From contig DLHF01000051.1 in the NCBI GenBank assembly GCA_002483085.1, positions 1 to 64,000 on the forward strand: 64,000 bases of DNA, written 5' to 3'. Position numbers and translations under genes: made by a program. This stretch comes from Ignavibacteria bacterium UBA7675 (lineage in GTDB: Bacteria > Bacteroidota > Ignavibacteria > Kapaibacteriales > UB7675). Positions 8,542 to 16,825 of this stretch are shown piece after piece (position 1 is the stretch's first letter; each line of letters opens with the position of its first letter). The notes beneath the pieces were generated by a model, which saw only the letters and a program-made list of their open reading frames with translations, was not told the origin of the DNA and made no database searches.

Positions 8542-8637
8542 AATTGTAAAAGTTATCAATGAATAGAATATTGTCTTGTTCAGTTGTTGTGGCCGCAGTG
8601 CAACAGCCACGGCAGGCGAATGTCAGCTTGTAGCATG

Positions 8638-9081
8638 TCAGCGTTGGTTATCGGGGGAATCGATAACTGCGATGCACTTCAGCTCGATGGCGATAGGCGT
8701 GGGGAGCGCTGTTATCTCCACCGTAGTACGGCACGGTTGATTAGTACTAAAATACTCTGCATAGATACGATTATAGGTAGCAAAATCGCGCTTCATATTC
8801 GTAAGAAATACCGTGACATCCACGAGATTATCCCACGAAGAGCCAGCGTCTTCTAACACTGCTCGTACATTGCGGAATACTGAGTGGCACTGTGCTTCGA
8901 TATCATACGACACGATATTGCCCTGATTGTCGAGCTCCACACCCGGGATGTCTTTGCTGCCCCGCACACGAGGACCAACGCCCGAAAGAAACAGAAGATT
9001 GCCTACGCGGCGTGCGTGGGGATACAGCCCTACCGGCTCGGGAGCTTGCTGCGAGTGAATATGTTCCGATACTGCGCTCAT
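8638..9081 (-). CDS. RidA/YjgF-family protein
   Basis: 147 aa. The family hydrolyses reactive enamine/imine intermediates from PLP enzymes, or acts in related deaminations. GNLLFLSGVGP, the central helix with NLVDVTVFLTNM, and QPCRTTVEITALP are family hallmarks. Arg118 in the last motif corresponds to the essential Arg of active RidA enzymes. The length and N-terminal extension resemble the 2-aminomuconate deaminase-like subgroup more than short RidA. The start at 9081 has GAGGT six bases upstream. It lies upstream of asnS on the same strand with a 96-bp gap. Confidence 0.88.
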   Translation of the reverse strand: MSAVSEHIHSQQAPEPVGLYPHARRVGNLLFLSGVGPRVRGSKDIPGVELDNQGNIVSYDIEAQCHSVFRNVRAVLEDAGSSWDNLVDVTVFLTNMKRDFATYNRIYAEYFSTNQPCRTTVEITALPTPIAIELKCIAVIDSPDNQR

Positions 9082-9339
9082 GTTCTACCTCGACGATCAA
9101 CCGTGAAAAATTGACAGGAGAAACAGCAAAAATACACAAAATAGTTCGTATTTTAATCTATTAGTCATGGAGCTGATTGCAGCAAAGGCTGTTGTGAACT
9201 TTGCAGCTACTGGACTGGGCAAAGCGGCGGCGGAGAAGTGACTACAATTCTGCTGCACGGCCTGCAAGCAACCATAGTGCAACAAAAGGGCTCCCTGAAC
9301 GTTTGGAGCCGAAAACATTTATTGTCGATAGTAAAGAGT

Positions 9340-9783
9340 ATGGGGCAGATCTGGAATCGTATTAGGCGCCTAGCACAGTCGTATGCTTACGACTCACCTC
9401 TGTATTCGTATGAGAGTGTAGAGGAAGAGGATCAGCGGCGGCTGAAGGAAATCATCGACCAACTGAACCAGAAGCCACCGGCAGGGCAGCAGGCAAGTGC
9501 GGGGCAACAGCAGGCAAATGCGGGGCAAGGGAACAAACAAAAGCGGGAAAACGCCGAGCCCACACGACCGCAGGGCATGACTATGGAATCGGCGCTTGCC
9601 GTGCTTGGGTTGCCGCCAAACGCACCCGGCGAAGATATTAAAAAGTCGTACAAGCGGCTGATGCTGAAATACCATCCCGACCGTGTAGCGACGCTTTCGG
9701 CCACCGAGCAGGAAGCAGCGCACAGGCGGGCGCAGGAGCTTAATGCTGCTTATCAGTTTATAAAACAGCACAAGAAACTTTAG
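9340..9783 (+). CDS. J-domain protein (DnaJ-like)
   Basis: 147 aa from the ATG at 9340; a GTG at 9238 is an alternative that would add 34 poorly conserved residues. The N-terminal 30 residues (GQIWNRIRRLAQSYAYDSP) form a short helix, followed by a Gln/Ala/Gly-rich linker with two GQQ-type repeats. The C-terminal 65 residues are a J domain with the HPD tripeptide (KYHPDRV) that stimulates DnaK ATPase. A C-terminal J domain after a disordered linker is unlike DnaJ and suggests a client-specific co-chaperone. It is followed after 53 bp by a membrane rhodanese on the same strand. Confidence 0.8.
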   Translation: MGQIWNRIRRLAQSYAYDSPLYSYESVEEEDQRRLKEIIDQLNQKPPAGQQASAGQQQANAGQGNKQKRENAEPTRPQGMTMESALAVLGLPPNAPGEDIKKSYKRLMLKYHPDRVATLSATEQEAAHRRAQELNAAYQFIKQHKKL

Positions 9784-9836
9784 GAGCCGCGCAGATTGCT
9801 GCCAGCCTCTTCTGTCCACTTTATCGAGGAATAGCT

Positions 9837-10502
9837 ATGAAGTCCACTGTCATGAACGCCGGAATTATTATTGGCGCGTCCGTAGTTATCGCCCTTGTCT
9901 ATAATGTCTTCTCTCCGCAATCGCTCGACCTTGTCCGCAAAAAAATTGAGCTGCCATCAGCTTCCGACAGCGCACTCTTTGCCGATGCGCCGCAGAGTTC
10001 TTCTGGTATGGACACTGCTATGGCTCCACCTGCAAGGGACACTTTGGCAGTGCAGATGCAGCAAGCTCCTGCAAATGCGAATGCAGCAAAGGCACCAGAT
10101 AAAACGCCTGCGGCGCAGCCAGCCGAGGGCGTGCAAACTTCTGTAGCCAGCAAGCCAACCGAGGCACCAGAAGAAAAGCCTGTTGCAAAAAACGTCACCT
10201 ACGATCAGGTGATGAAGCTTTCCAAAGACCCTAATGTGCTTTTTATCGACGCGCGCAATGCCGACGAGTACGGGCAGGGGCATATTGGCAATGCGAGAAA
10301 TTACTTTACACACGATTTTGAGAAGCATATACCGGAGATTGTACAGATCGACCGTGAAAAAAGGATTGTTGTGTACTGTGGCGGTGGAGCCTGCGAGCTC
10401 AGCCACGAGATGGCCGAGAACCTTCTTACCTTTGGTTTCAAGCGCGTATTTGTGTACACCGGTGGATGGGATGAATGGAAGAAGAAACAGGGAGCCAATT
10501 GA
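9837..10502 (+). CDS. Membrane-anchored rhodanese-domain protein
   Basis: 221 aa. One N-terminal membrane segment (about residues 7-25) is followed by a long Ala/Pro/Lys-rich linker and a rhodanese domain (about 118-221). The domain carries DARNADEYGQGHI and the active-site loop CGGGACELS, whose Cys could carry a persulfide. The topology puts the domain outside the cytoplasm if the segment is an uncleaved anchor. GAGGA precedes the ATG. Sulfur transfer or redox signalling is inferred. It lies between a J-domain gene and a sigma-54 activator that begins near its stop, suggesting one transcript. Confidence 0.85.
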   Translation: MKSTVMNAGIIIGASVVIALVYNVFSPQSLDLVRKKIELPSASDSALFADAPQSSSGMDTAMAPPARDTLAVQMQQAPANANAAKAPDKTPAAQPAEGVQTSVASKPTEAPEEKPVAKNVTYDQVMKLSKDPNVLFIDARNADEYGQGHIGNARNYFTHDFEKHIPEIVQIDREKRIVVYCGGGACELSHEMAENLLTFGFKRVFVYTGGWDEWKKKQGAN

Positions 10503-10543
10503 GAAGTAGGCAGACTGGTCTTGAAGCGCTGTCGGAACAACGA

Positions 10544-11719
10544 ATGATAGCAGATGCAGCTATGAACATCGAGCGGCAGTCGGTACAGCATCGCTACGAG
10601 ATTGTAGGCAGGTCCCCTTTGGTGAGCGAGGCTGTTGACCGGCTCATACAGGTTGCTCCTACCGATCTCACTGTGCTGATCACCGGCGAGTCGGGCACGG
10701 GCAAAGAAGTATTTGCTAAGGCCATTCACGGCATGAGCCAGCGCCGCAACCAGCCGCTTGTAAGTGTAAACTGTGGTGCAATTCCAGCTACGCTGCTCGA
10801 AGCCGAGCTTTTTGGCCATGAACGAGGAGCCTTTACTGGTGCTGTGGAGCAGAGACACGGATTTTTTGAAGCGGCTCACCGGGGTACGATTTTTCTAGAT
10901 GAACTCGGCGAAATGCCATTAGATACGCAGGTGAAACTGCTTCGCGTGCTCGAAACAGGGGAATATTCTCGCGTCGGTTCTTCTGAAATCCGCCGGGTCG
11001 ATGTTCGGATTATTGCAGCTACGAATCGCGATCTCGACGAAGAAATCCAGAGGGGCACATTCCGCCGCGACTTATTCTTTCGGCTAAACACCGTTCGCAT
11101 CAACTTGGCATCGCTGCGGGATCATCCCGAAGACATTCCTCTCCTTGTGGAGTATTTTGCCCGTAGGACTGCCACTAAACTGGGCATTGGGTTTGAAGGT
11201 GTGTCGCCCGAAGCAATGCGTATGCTAATCAGTTTGCCCTGGCCCGGCAATGTGCGCGAACTCAGGAACATGATTGGCACCATTGTGACTCTCGAAAAAG
11301 GGCAGGAGATAACACCGGCGCTTTTGCGCCCCTATATTCCGCTTACACTCAAAGCACCGGACGCTCCGGGGATGCAGTCTGCGGCGTATTCGCTTGTGCC
11401 CGTAACACGGCCAGCGGAGGTGCCGGAAACTCCCGACCTCTACCAGCTTTTATTAGAAATTCGCCGTGATGTAGACTTTATCAAAGCGTTGCTGCTTGAG
11501 CGCAATCGCTTGTCGTTGCCAGAGGGACCTGCACAGGAAGAGACAGAGGAGAAACCGGCGGAACATTCTCTGCGCATCGACGAAATGGAAAAGAAGTTGA
11601 TTGTTGCAGCGCTGAAGCTGCACGCAGGCAATCGCAGGCTGGTGGCACGCGCACTTGGCATAAGCGAGCGCACATTGTACCGAAAGCTCAGGGAATATCA
11701 TTTGCTCGATAGTGTGTAG
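10544..11719 (+). CDS. Sigma-54-dependent transcriptional activator (no receiver domain)
   Basis: About 391 aa. The AAA+ core has Walker A GESGTGKE, the sigma-54 contact loop GAFTGA, Walker B GTIFLDELGEM and an arginine-finger region (RRDLFFRLN). After a linker, the C-terminus is a Fis-type helix-turn-helix (NRRLVARALGISERTLYRKL). There is no receiver, GAF or PAS domain at the N-terminus, so it may be controlled by a partner protein or act constitutively like PspF. Starts at 10475, 10544 or 10562 are possible; 10475 would overlap the rhodanese gene. No strong SD decides. Its 3' end overlaps the convergent cytidine deaminase by 32 bp. Confidence 0.88.
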   Translation: MIADAAMNIERQSVQHRYEIVGRSPLVSEAVDRLIQVAPTDLTVLITGESGTGKEVFAKAIHGMSQRRNQPLVSVNCGAIPATLLEAELFGHERGAFTGAVEQRHGFFEAAHRGTIFLDELGEMPLDTQVKLLRVLETGEYSRVGSSEIRRVDVRIIAATNRDLDEEIQRGTFRRDLFFRLNTVRINLASLRDHPEDIPLLVEYFARRTATKLGIGFEGVSPEAMRMLISLPWPGNVRELRNMIGTIVTLEKGQEITPALLRPYIPLTLKAPDAPGMQSAAYSLVPVTRPAEVPETPDLYQLLLEIRRDVDFIKALLLERNRLSLPEGPAQEETEEKPAEHSLRIDEMEKKLIVAALKLHAGNRRLVARALGISERTLYRKLREYHLLDSV

Positions 11720-12326
11720 TATCTCGCCCGGTGTTATGCCCGGACAACGACTGCGATATAAAAGCATCTGGAAGTAACGTGCGCAGGCTTACCCAGCGTT
11801 CCTCCCCCTTTGGATTCAGCATAATTACAAGCAAATCTGGTGCAAATTCGTACATCATCTGGCGGCACGCTCCGCAAGGAGAAGCAGGTGGCGACGAATC
11901 GGTGACAACAGCAATAGCTGCAAAATGCCGTTTTCGTTGTGCAACTGCCGCAACAAGCGCGCTGCGCTCTGCACAGATGGTCAGTCCGTAGCTACTCACT
12001 TCCACATTGCAACCATCGTGGATAGTGCCGTCGTCGGCCAGCAAAGCGGCTCCTACGGAGTAGAGCGAGTACGGAGCATAGGCGGCAGTTTGTGCTCGTC
12101 TTGCGCGGAAGCGTATTTCGTCTATCATCGCAATGTATCGCGGAAGAGCAGGGGCATACGCTTGGAGCGAATCGGGTAAAGCCGAAGCATTGATGCTGCT
12201 GGTAGACAAGCCCAAAAGCCGCGCAGCTAGCAAGATTTGCATGCAGCCCGATGCAGTATTCCCAGCCCGAAAGAGCTCTTCAGCCCGGCGAACAAAGATA
12301 TTCGAAGAGATCAATTGTATAGCCAT
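11688..12326 (-). CDS. cdd: Cytidine deaminase with N-terminal extension
   Basis: Zinc-dependent (deoxy)cytidine deaminase for pyrimidine salvage. The core shows AYAPYS-x-YSVGAALL, CNVE, TICAERSAL and SPCGACRQ, supplying the Cys, Glu, Cys, Cys of the active site. The core alone (from a Met at 12128) is 147 aa, the normal family size. From the Met at 12326 the protein is 212 aa with a 66-residue helical extension. Neither start has a good SD, so either reading is possible. The 3' end overlaps the sigma-54 activator tail to tail. The 5' end faces the receiver-PAS gene across about 190 bp of divergent promoter space. Confidence 0.85.
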   Translation of the reverse strand: MAIQLISSNIFVRRAEELFRAGNTASGCMQILLAARLLGLSTSSINASALPDSLQAYAPALPRYIAMIDEIRFRARRAQTAAYAPYSLYSVGAALLADDGTIHDGCNVEVSSYGLTICAERSALVAAVAQRKRHFAAIAVVTDSSPPASPCGACRQMMYEFAPDLLVIMLNPKGEERWVSLRTLLPDAFISQSLSGHNTGRDTTHYRANDIP

Positions 12327-12517
12327 AGAAAACAGGTACGAAAATTGATGCCAGTCTTTTGGTTCGTTGTCCGAACATATTCCCGGATTGCTTTTTAGTA
12401 ACACTGTGCTGGCTGATAGTGCTCTCGTATAAAGAACGCTATTGAAAATGCAAAAAATCCGATAAATAGCACTGGCTATAGTGGATTCGGTCGTTCCCAA
12501 GTTTTAACAGGTCTTGT

Positions 12518-14269
12518 ATGTCGTCTACCATACCTCTTGAGATGCCGTCGTCGAAAGCACCGGCATCGTTGCTCATAATCGATGATATTCCCCAGATTCA
12601 CAATTTTCTGGCGATGCATCTGCGTTCGGAAAACTATACAATTCACCGAGCTACGACTGGGTTAGGGGGGCTGGAGATTGTAAAAAACAATCACATTGAT
12701 CTCGTACTTTTAGATATCGGGCTGCCCGATATTAGTGGCTTCGACGTTCTGATGCAGTTGAAAGCTGATCCACAGTACGCGTCCATTCCTGTCGTTATCC
12801 TTACTATTCGCGATCTTACCGAAAATATCGTTCGTGCTCTGGAGTTGGGCGCTCACGACTATGTCACCAAGCCTTTCGAGCCAGCAGAACTTCGCGCCCG
12901 TGTAAAATCGGTGATAGCCATGAAGTTCTTTCGCGAAAAATTAGAGCAGAGCCGCAAGCAGTTTGTCACAATGATTAACAGCTTGGCCGAAGTGGTATTT
13001 CAGCTTACACCCGAGGGCGATATCACCTTTATCAATGCAACATGGGAAGAGATAAGCGGCTACTCTGTAAAAAATTCGCTCCTTGTTTCGCTGTATGATT
13101 TTGTTCATCCCGACGATGTGGAAGCTCTCGGCGAACATCTTCATATCCTTATTAATAAGGAAGCTACCTCTATAAAATTTGAAGCTCGCTTTATCCACGA
13201 CAACGAACGGCTGTTCTGGGGCGAGGTGCAACTGCGCTCGCTTTCCGATGAGAGCGACCGGGTAACGGGGTTTGCTGGAACGCTCATTGACATTACACAA
13301 AGAAAGCATGCTCAGGAAGAGCTTGAAGTGCGCAGAGAGCGCTTCCAATTGCTCATTGAAACCAGCGATAGTGTGATATTTACTGTCAATGAAATTGGCA
13401 TTATTCAGTATGCCAGCCCATCCATTTCCCATGTGCTCGGCTGCACTTCTGCCGAAGATATCGAAGGTCGGTCATTTCTGGCGCTTGTGCATTCCGACGA
13501 CAGATTTGCTGCAAAATCAGCTCTTGCCTCGGCTGTTACTGGGTCGGAGGCAGCCAGTGCGTTCGAACTGCGTTTCGCAGCCCCTCAGGATCGGTACAGC
13601 TACTGCGAAGTCAGTTTTCACAACCTGCTGCATACTCCGGCAGTAGGCGGAGTCGTGGTGACACTTCGCAATATCGACCAGCGCAGGACAATACAACATG
13701 AGTTAGAGTTGCACAGTAGTGCTTTGCACGCTTTGCACCAGTCGCTTGTCACGATGCGCACGCGCGAAGGCGATAGCAAGGTCATTGCCGAGTCTCTGGG
13801 TATTCTCGCCGCTGCGGTTGGTATTGAGGCCTGTAGTATCCTCTTGTGTTCGGGTGGGGAAGACGAACTTCTATTGGTGCCAATAAGCGAATGGGTATCG
13901 GATGCGGATTTCCATCTTCCACATGAGGAACTCGTTTGCTTGCCACCGGTGTACTGGCTGGACATGCTGGATCGGCGTGTGCCGGTTGTGCTCGACTGGC
14001 ACACGCCACATGCACCAGTTCGGGAATTCCTGGAGCGGTGGGAGATATACAGTCTGCTGGTATTTCCTATTATTTCGGGTGGGCGAACTGTAGGCGTCTT
14101 TTATGCGTGCCGCACCAGCGCACGAGATTGGCTGGAAGTGGAGCAGACCACCTTGGATATCGCTGCTTGGGGGTTGGGATCGCTGCTCAATGGCTTCTCT
14201 GGACCTGCTTCGTATATCTCTGCTTTCTTGCAGGGGACTACCGCAAGGCTGAATCTACCTCCTTTATAG
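12518..14269 (+). CDS. Receiver-PAS-PAS-GAF regulatory protein without output domain
   Basis: 583 aa. Residues about 15-130 are a response-regulator receiver (LLIIDD, phospho-acceptor Asp in LVLLDIGLPD, YVTKPF). Two PAS domains follow (about 145-270 and 275-395; each ends with ITQRK/IDQRR junctions typical of PAC motifs), then a GAF-like domain (about 400-560). There is no histidine-kinase, GGDEF, EAL or DNA-binding domain, so phosphorylation and ligand sensing must be relayed by partners. It may be a truncated hybrid kinase that lost its catalytic end, but the C-terminus ends cleanly after the GAF. No cognate kinase is adjacent. Confidence 0.85.
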   Translation: MSSTIPLEMPSSKAPASLLIIDDIPQIHNFLAMHLRSENYTIHRATTGLGGLEIVKNNHIDLVLLDIGLPDISGFDVLMQLKADPQYASIPVVILTIRDLTENIVRALELGAHDYVTKPFEPAELRARVKSVIAMKFFREKLEQSRKQFVTMINSLAEVVFQLTPEGDITFINATWEEISGYSVKNSLLVSLYDFVHPDDVEALGEHLHILINKEATSIKFEARFIHDNERLFWGEVQLRSLSDESDRVTGFAGTLIDITQRKHAQEELEVRRERFQLLIETSDSVIFTVNEIGIIQYASPSISHVLGCTSAEDIEGRSFLALVHSDDRFAAKSALASAVTGSEAASAFELRFAAPQDRYSYCEVSFHNLLHTPAVGGVVVTLRNIDQRRTIQHELELHSSALHALHQSLVTMRTREGDSKVIAESLGILAAAVGIEACSILLCSGGEDELLLVPISEWVSDADFHLPHEELVCLPPVYWLDMLDRRVPVVLDWHTPHAPVREFLERWEIYSLLVFPIISGGRTVGVFYACRTSARDWLEVEQTTLDIAAWGLGSLLNGFSGPASYISAFLQGTTARLNLPPL

Positions 14270-14625
14270 GGAGAATAGCGGACACCACCACTGGCTGCGA
14301 GTGATGACAGCACAGGGCGCTCCGAAGCATCTGCTCCATTACTGCGATGTTATCTCTTCATTGTACACCATGGGACGGCGTGTGCTCGTACTCACTGCGA
14401 ATCTATTGACCGTTTCTGTAGGCTTGTTGCCGTAATCTATTGAAAAAAAAGAGGTTGTCGGATAGTTGTTGGCTAAATTCAGAGTGCTGAAGATTCCACT
14501 CTTGCTGGAGGATTGAATCGCCGCCACAGGTATTGTTAAGAAATAGTAACACGAAAATAGCCGTTGAGCTATGTAGTTTTGTGGAGTATTGAGCTTCAAT
14601 TGTTCCATTTATCAGGAATGTGTTC
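14270..14625. other. Gap before the pst operon
   Basis: No gene seen in about 356 bp. A TAGTTTTG at 14574-14581 matches the -7 box TAnnTTTG, but no matching TTG lies 19-20 bp upstream. A palindrome TGTTA-N8-TAACA (14534-14551) sits just upstream and could be a regulator site. No E. coli-type Pho box is recognisable. This is the likely pst operon promoter region. Confidence 0.45.
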
Positions 14626-15456
14626 ATGACCAAGATGCTTGCTGTACTGGCTATGCTACATTTGGTGCTGTTTCCAGCTACTGAAAAAAAGACTGTTACG
14701 ATTAAAGGTTCGGATACAATGGTGATTCTCGTCCAGCGATGGGCAGAGGTTTATGGCTCCCAAAGCACTACTGTGCAGTTTCAAGTGACAGGCGGTGGTT
14801 CGGGCACCGGGATTTCCGCACTGCTGAATGGCACCACCGACATTTGCTCCTCGTCGCGTCCTATCAAACCTACGGAAGTATCTCAGCTCAAGAGCAAGTA
14901 TAAAAGTAAGGGTGTGGAAGTTGCTGTAGCCCGCGACGGTATCTCGGTGTATATCCACAAAGACAATCCTGTAAAGAAGTTGACAGTAGCCCAACTGCGG
15001 GATATTTTTCTCGGTAAAACTACCAACTGGAAACAGGTGGGAGGCCGCGATGCAAAGATCGTGCTTTACAGCCGCGAAAATAACTCCGGAACATATGAGT
15101 TTTTCAAAGAGCACGTGCTTGAAAAGCAGGATTTTGCTCCAGAAGCGCAGCATATGGTTGGCACTGGTGCTCTAGTAAATGCTGTTCGCAAGGACCCCAA
15201 TGCCATTGGCTATGGTGGCGTAGCCTATGCCGAAGGTGTCAAAGACCTGATGCTGGCAAAAGATGCGTCGAGTGCATATATCGAACCTACCGAAGCTAAT
15301 ATTCTCAAAGGCACTTACCCTCTCTCCCGATTTCTCTATTTTTATCTCCGCGAACGCCCGAGTGGTGATGTCAAAAAATTCATCGATTGGGTGCTCAGCA
15401 AGGATGGACAAAAGGTAGTAACCGAAGTTGGCTATATACCTGTTAAGAAGTTTTAA
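14626..15456 (+). CDS. pstS: Phosphate ABC transporter substrate-binding protein
   Basis: 276 aa. Signal peptide (TKMLAVLAMLHLVLFPA), then the phosphate-binding fold: TIKGSDTMV, GGGSGTGISALLNGTTDICSSSR and RENNSGTYEFF line the phosphate pocket. The SGT/GTG loops and the Arg are in place. ATG at 14626 is preferred (AGGA eight bases upstream) over a GTG six bases earlier. It leads the operon pstS-pstC-pstA-pstB-phosphoesterase-phoU and delivers periplasmic phosphate to PstCA. There is a 119-bp gap to pstC with a long inverted repeat. Confidence 0.93.
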   Translation: MTKMLAVLAMLHLVLFPATEKKTVTIKGSDTMVILVQRWAEVYGSQSTTVQFQVTGGGSGTGISALLNGTTDICSSSRPIKPTEVSQLKSKYKSKGVEVAVARDGISVYIHKDNPVKKLTVAQLRDIFLGKTTNWKQVGGRDAKIVLYSRENNSGTYEFFKEHVLEKQDFAPEAQHMVGTGALVNAVRKDPNAIGYGGVAYAEGVKDLMLAKDASSAYIEPTEANILKGTYPLSRFLYFYLRERPSGDVKKFIDWVLSKDGQKVVTEVGYIPVKKF

Positions 15457-15477
15457 CAGAGAAATCTCTATCATTAA

Positions 15478-15557
15478 CCCGTTTCTTCTTCGTAGTTTTG
15501 TGTCGTTCAACCCGTTGTGCGCTGGTTTGATCAGAAACGGGATGACCACCTTTTTTT
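15478..15557 (+). promoter_or_regulatory. Inverted repeat between pstS and pstC
   Basis: Arms CCCGTTTC (15478-15485) and GAAACGGG (15534-15541) are 48 bp apart and are followed by ACCACC and seven T (15551-15557). This could form a large stem-loop that partly terminates transcription or protects the pstS mRNA end, giving more PstS than permease. Inference from layout only. Confidence 0.45.
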
Positions 15558-15575
15558 GCGACTTTCCGGGAGTGT

Positions 15576-16817
15576 ATGGAACAGCATATTGATAAAAGTC
15601 TGGTAAGAAAAAACAGACGATGGGGCGAGTGGCTTATCGAAAAAGGCGTAGCTTTTGTCGCGAGTCTGTCGATCATTCTCATCTTTATCATTTTTATCTT
15701 CGTCTTTCGGGAAGCCATGCCGCTGTTTTCTTCAATGTCACTTGAAGAACCGACTGTGGAAGCTCCATCTGGAGCAACGCCCAAAGACGATGTGGTGCCT
15801 AATGAAGACCTGACACCGGAGATTTACAATCCGGAAGTCTACAACTTAGCTCCGGCTTCCGCAGATGTTCCTGCCGAAACAGCGCCGGAATCCTACGATC
15901 CAAACGCGCCGGAATCCTACGATCCGAATGCCTCTGCCAGCGATGCTTCTTCTGGTTCGACACCGGAGTCCTACGATCCGAACGCCTCTGCCGAGGAAAC
16001 TTCTACGCAGGAATCTGCTCCTGTAACTGGGGATGAACCGGCAATAGAAAGAGAGAATGTATCGCTTGCCAATATTACCGGTACAAACTGGCAGCCTGTG
16101 TCAGAGAAGCCAAAGTACGGTATTTCTACATTGCTTATCGGTACGGCCAAAACAACGATTGTCGCAATTCTGTTTGGTGCCCCTCTCGGTATCCTCGCTG
16201 CCTTGTACTCCGCATTTTTCGCTAAAAAATGGCTGCGTGAGATCATAAAACCCGTCATCGAGATACTCGCCGGGTTTCCGTCGGTAGTCGTGGGTTTTTT
16301 CTGCCTCATGGTTGTGGGGTCGTTAGTCCAATCGTTGTTCGGTCTTGATTTTCGCCTCAATTCCTTTGTAGGCGGGATTGGCTTGGGCATAGCGGTCATT
16401 CCGATTGTCTTTACCATTACCGAGGACGCGTTGTCTTCGGTGCCACGAGCGCTTCGCGAAGCGTCGCTTGCAGTAGGTGCTACCGAGTGGGAAACTGCTT
16501 ACAAGGTGATGTTGCCAGCGGCTTTCCCGGGTGTATTTGCTGCGGTACTGCTGGGCATAGGCCGCGCATTTGGCGAGACAATGATTGCGCTTATGGCTAC
16601 TGGCAATGCCGCGCTATTCTCCTTCAACATTTTTGATCCTGCGCGTACATTTGCTGCTACAATTGGCGCTGAGATGGGCGAAGTTGTATGGGGCTCTGTG
16701 CACTACAACATGCTCTTTTTCCTTGGTGCTATTCTGTTTGTGTTCGCCTTTGGCCTCAATACTGTTACTGAGCTTTTTATTAAAGAGCGTCTTATCAAAA
16801 AATTTCACGGGAATTAA
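15576..16817 (+). CDS. pstC: Phosphate ABC transporter permease PstC
   Basis: 413 aa. The first membrane helix (about 27-47) is followed by a roughly 120-residue acidic, Ser/Pro/Ala-rich extracytoplasmic loop. It contains three copies of PESYDPNA (24-bp units at 15885, 15909 and 15963). The remaining helices and the cytoplasmic EAA loop (ALREASLAVGATEWETAYKV), which docks on PstB, are normal. Enterobacterial PstC lacks such a loop; I recall a long loop here in Bacteroidota proteins, but the repetitive composition is notable. It is followed eight bases later by pstA. Confidence 0.93.
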   Translation: MEQHIDKSLVRKNRRWGEWLIEKGVAFVASLSIILIFIIFIFVFREAMPLFSSMSLEEPTVEAPSGATPKDDVVPNEDLTPEIYNPEVYNLAPASADVPAETAPESYDPNAPESYDPNASASDASSGSTPESYDPNASAEETSTQESAPVTGDEPAIERENVSLANITGTNWQPVSEKPKYGISTLLIGTAKTTIVAILFGAPLGILAALYSAFFAKKWLREIIKPVIEILAGFPSVVVGFFCLMVVGSLVQSLFGLDFRLNSFVGGIGLGIAVIPIVFTITEDALSSVPRALREASLAVGATEWETAYKVMLPAAFPGVFAAVLLGIGRAFGETMIALMATGNAALFSFNIFDPARTFAATIGAEMGEVVWGSVHYNMLFFLGAILFVFAFGLNTVTELFIKERLIKKFHGN

Positions 16818-16825
16818 CAGCGAGT

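Noticed and set aside
7069..8562. Plus-strand open frame of 497 codons opposite asnS
   Set aside because: It is antisense to a complete asparaginyl-tRNA synthetase and shows no family motif; it is a codon-bias shadow.
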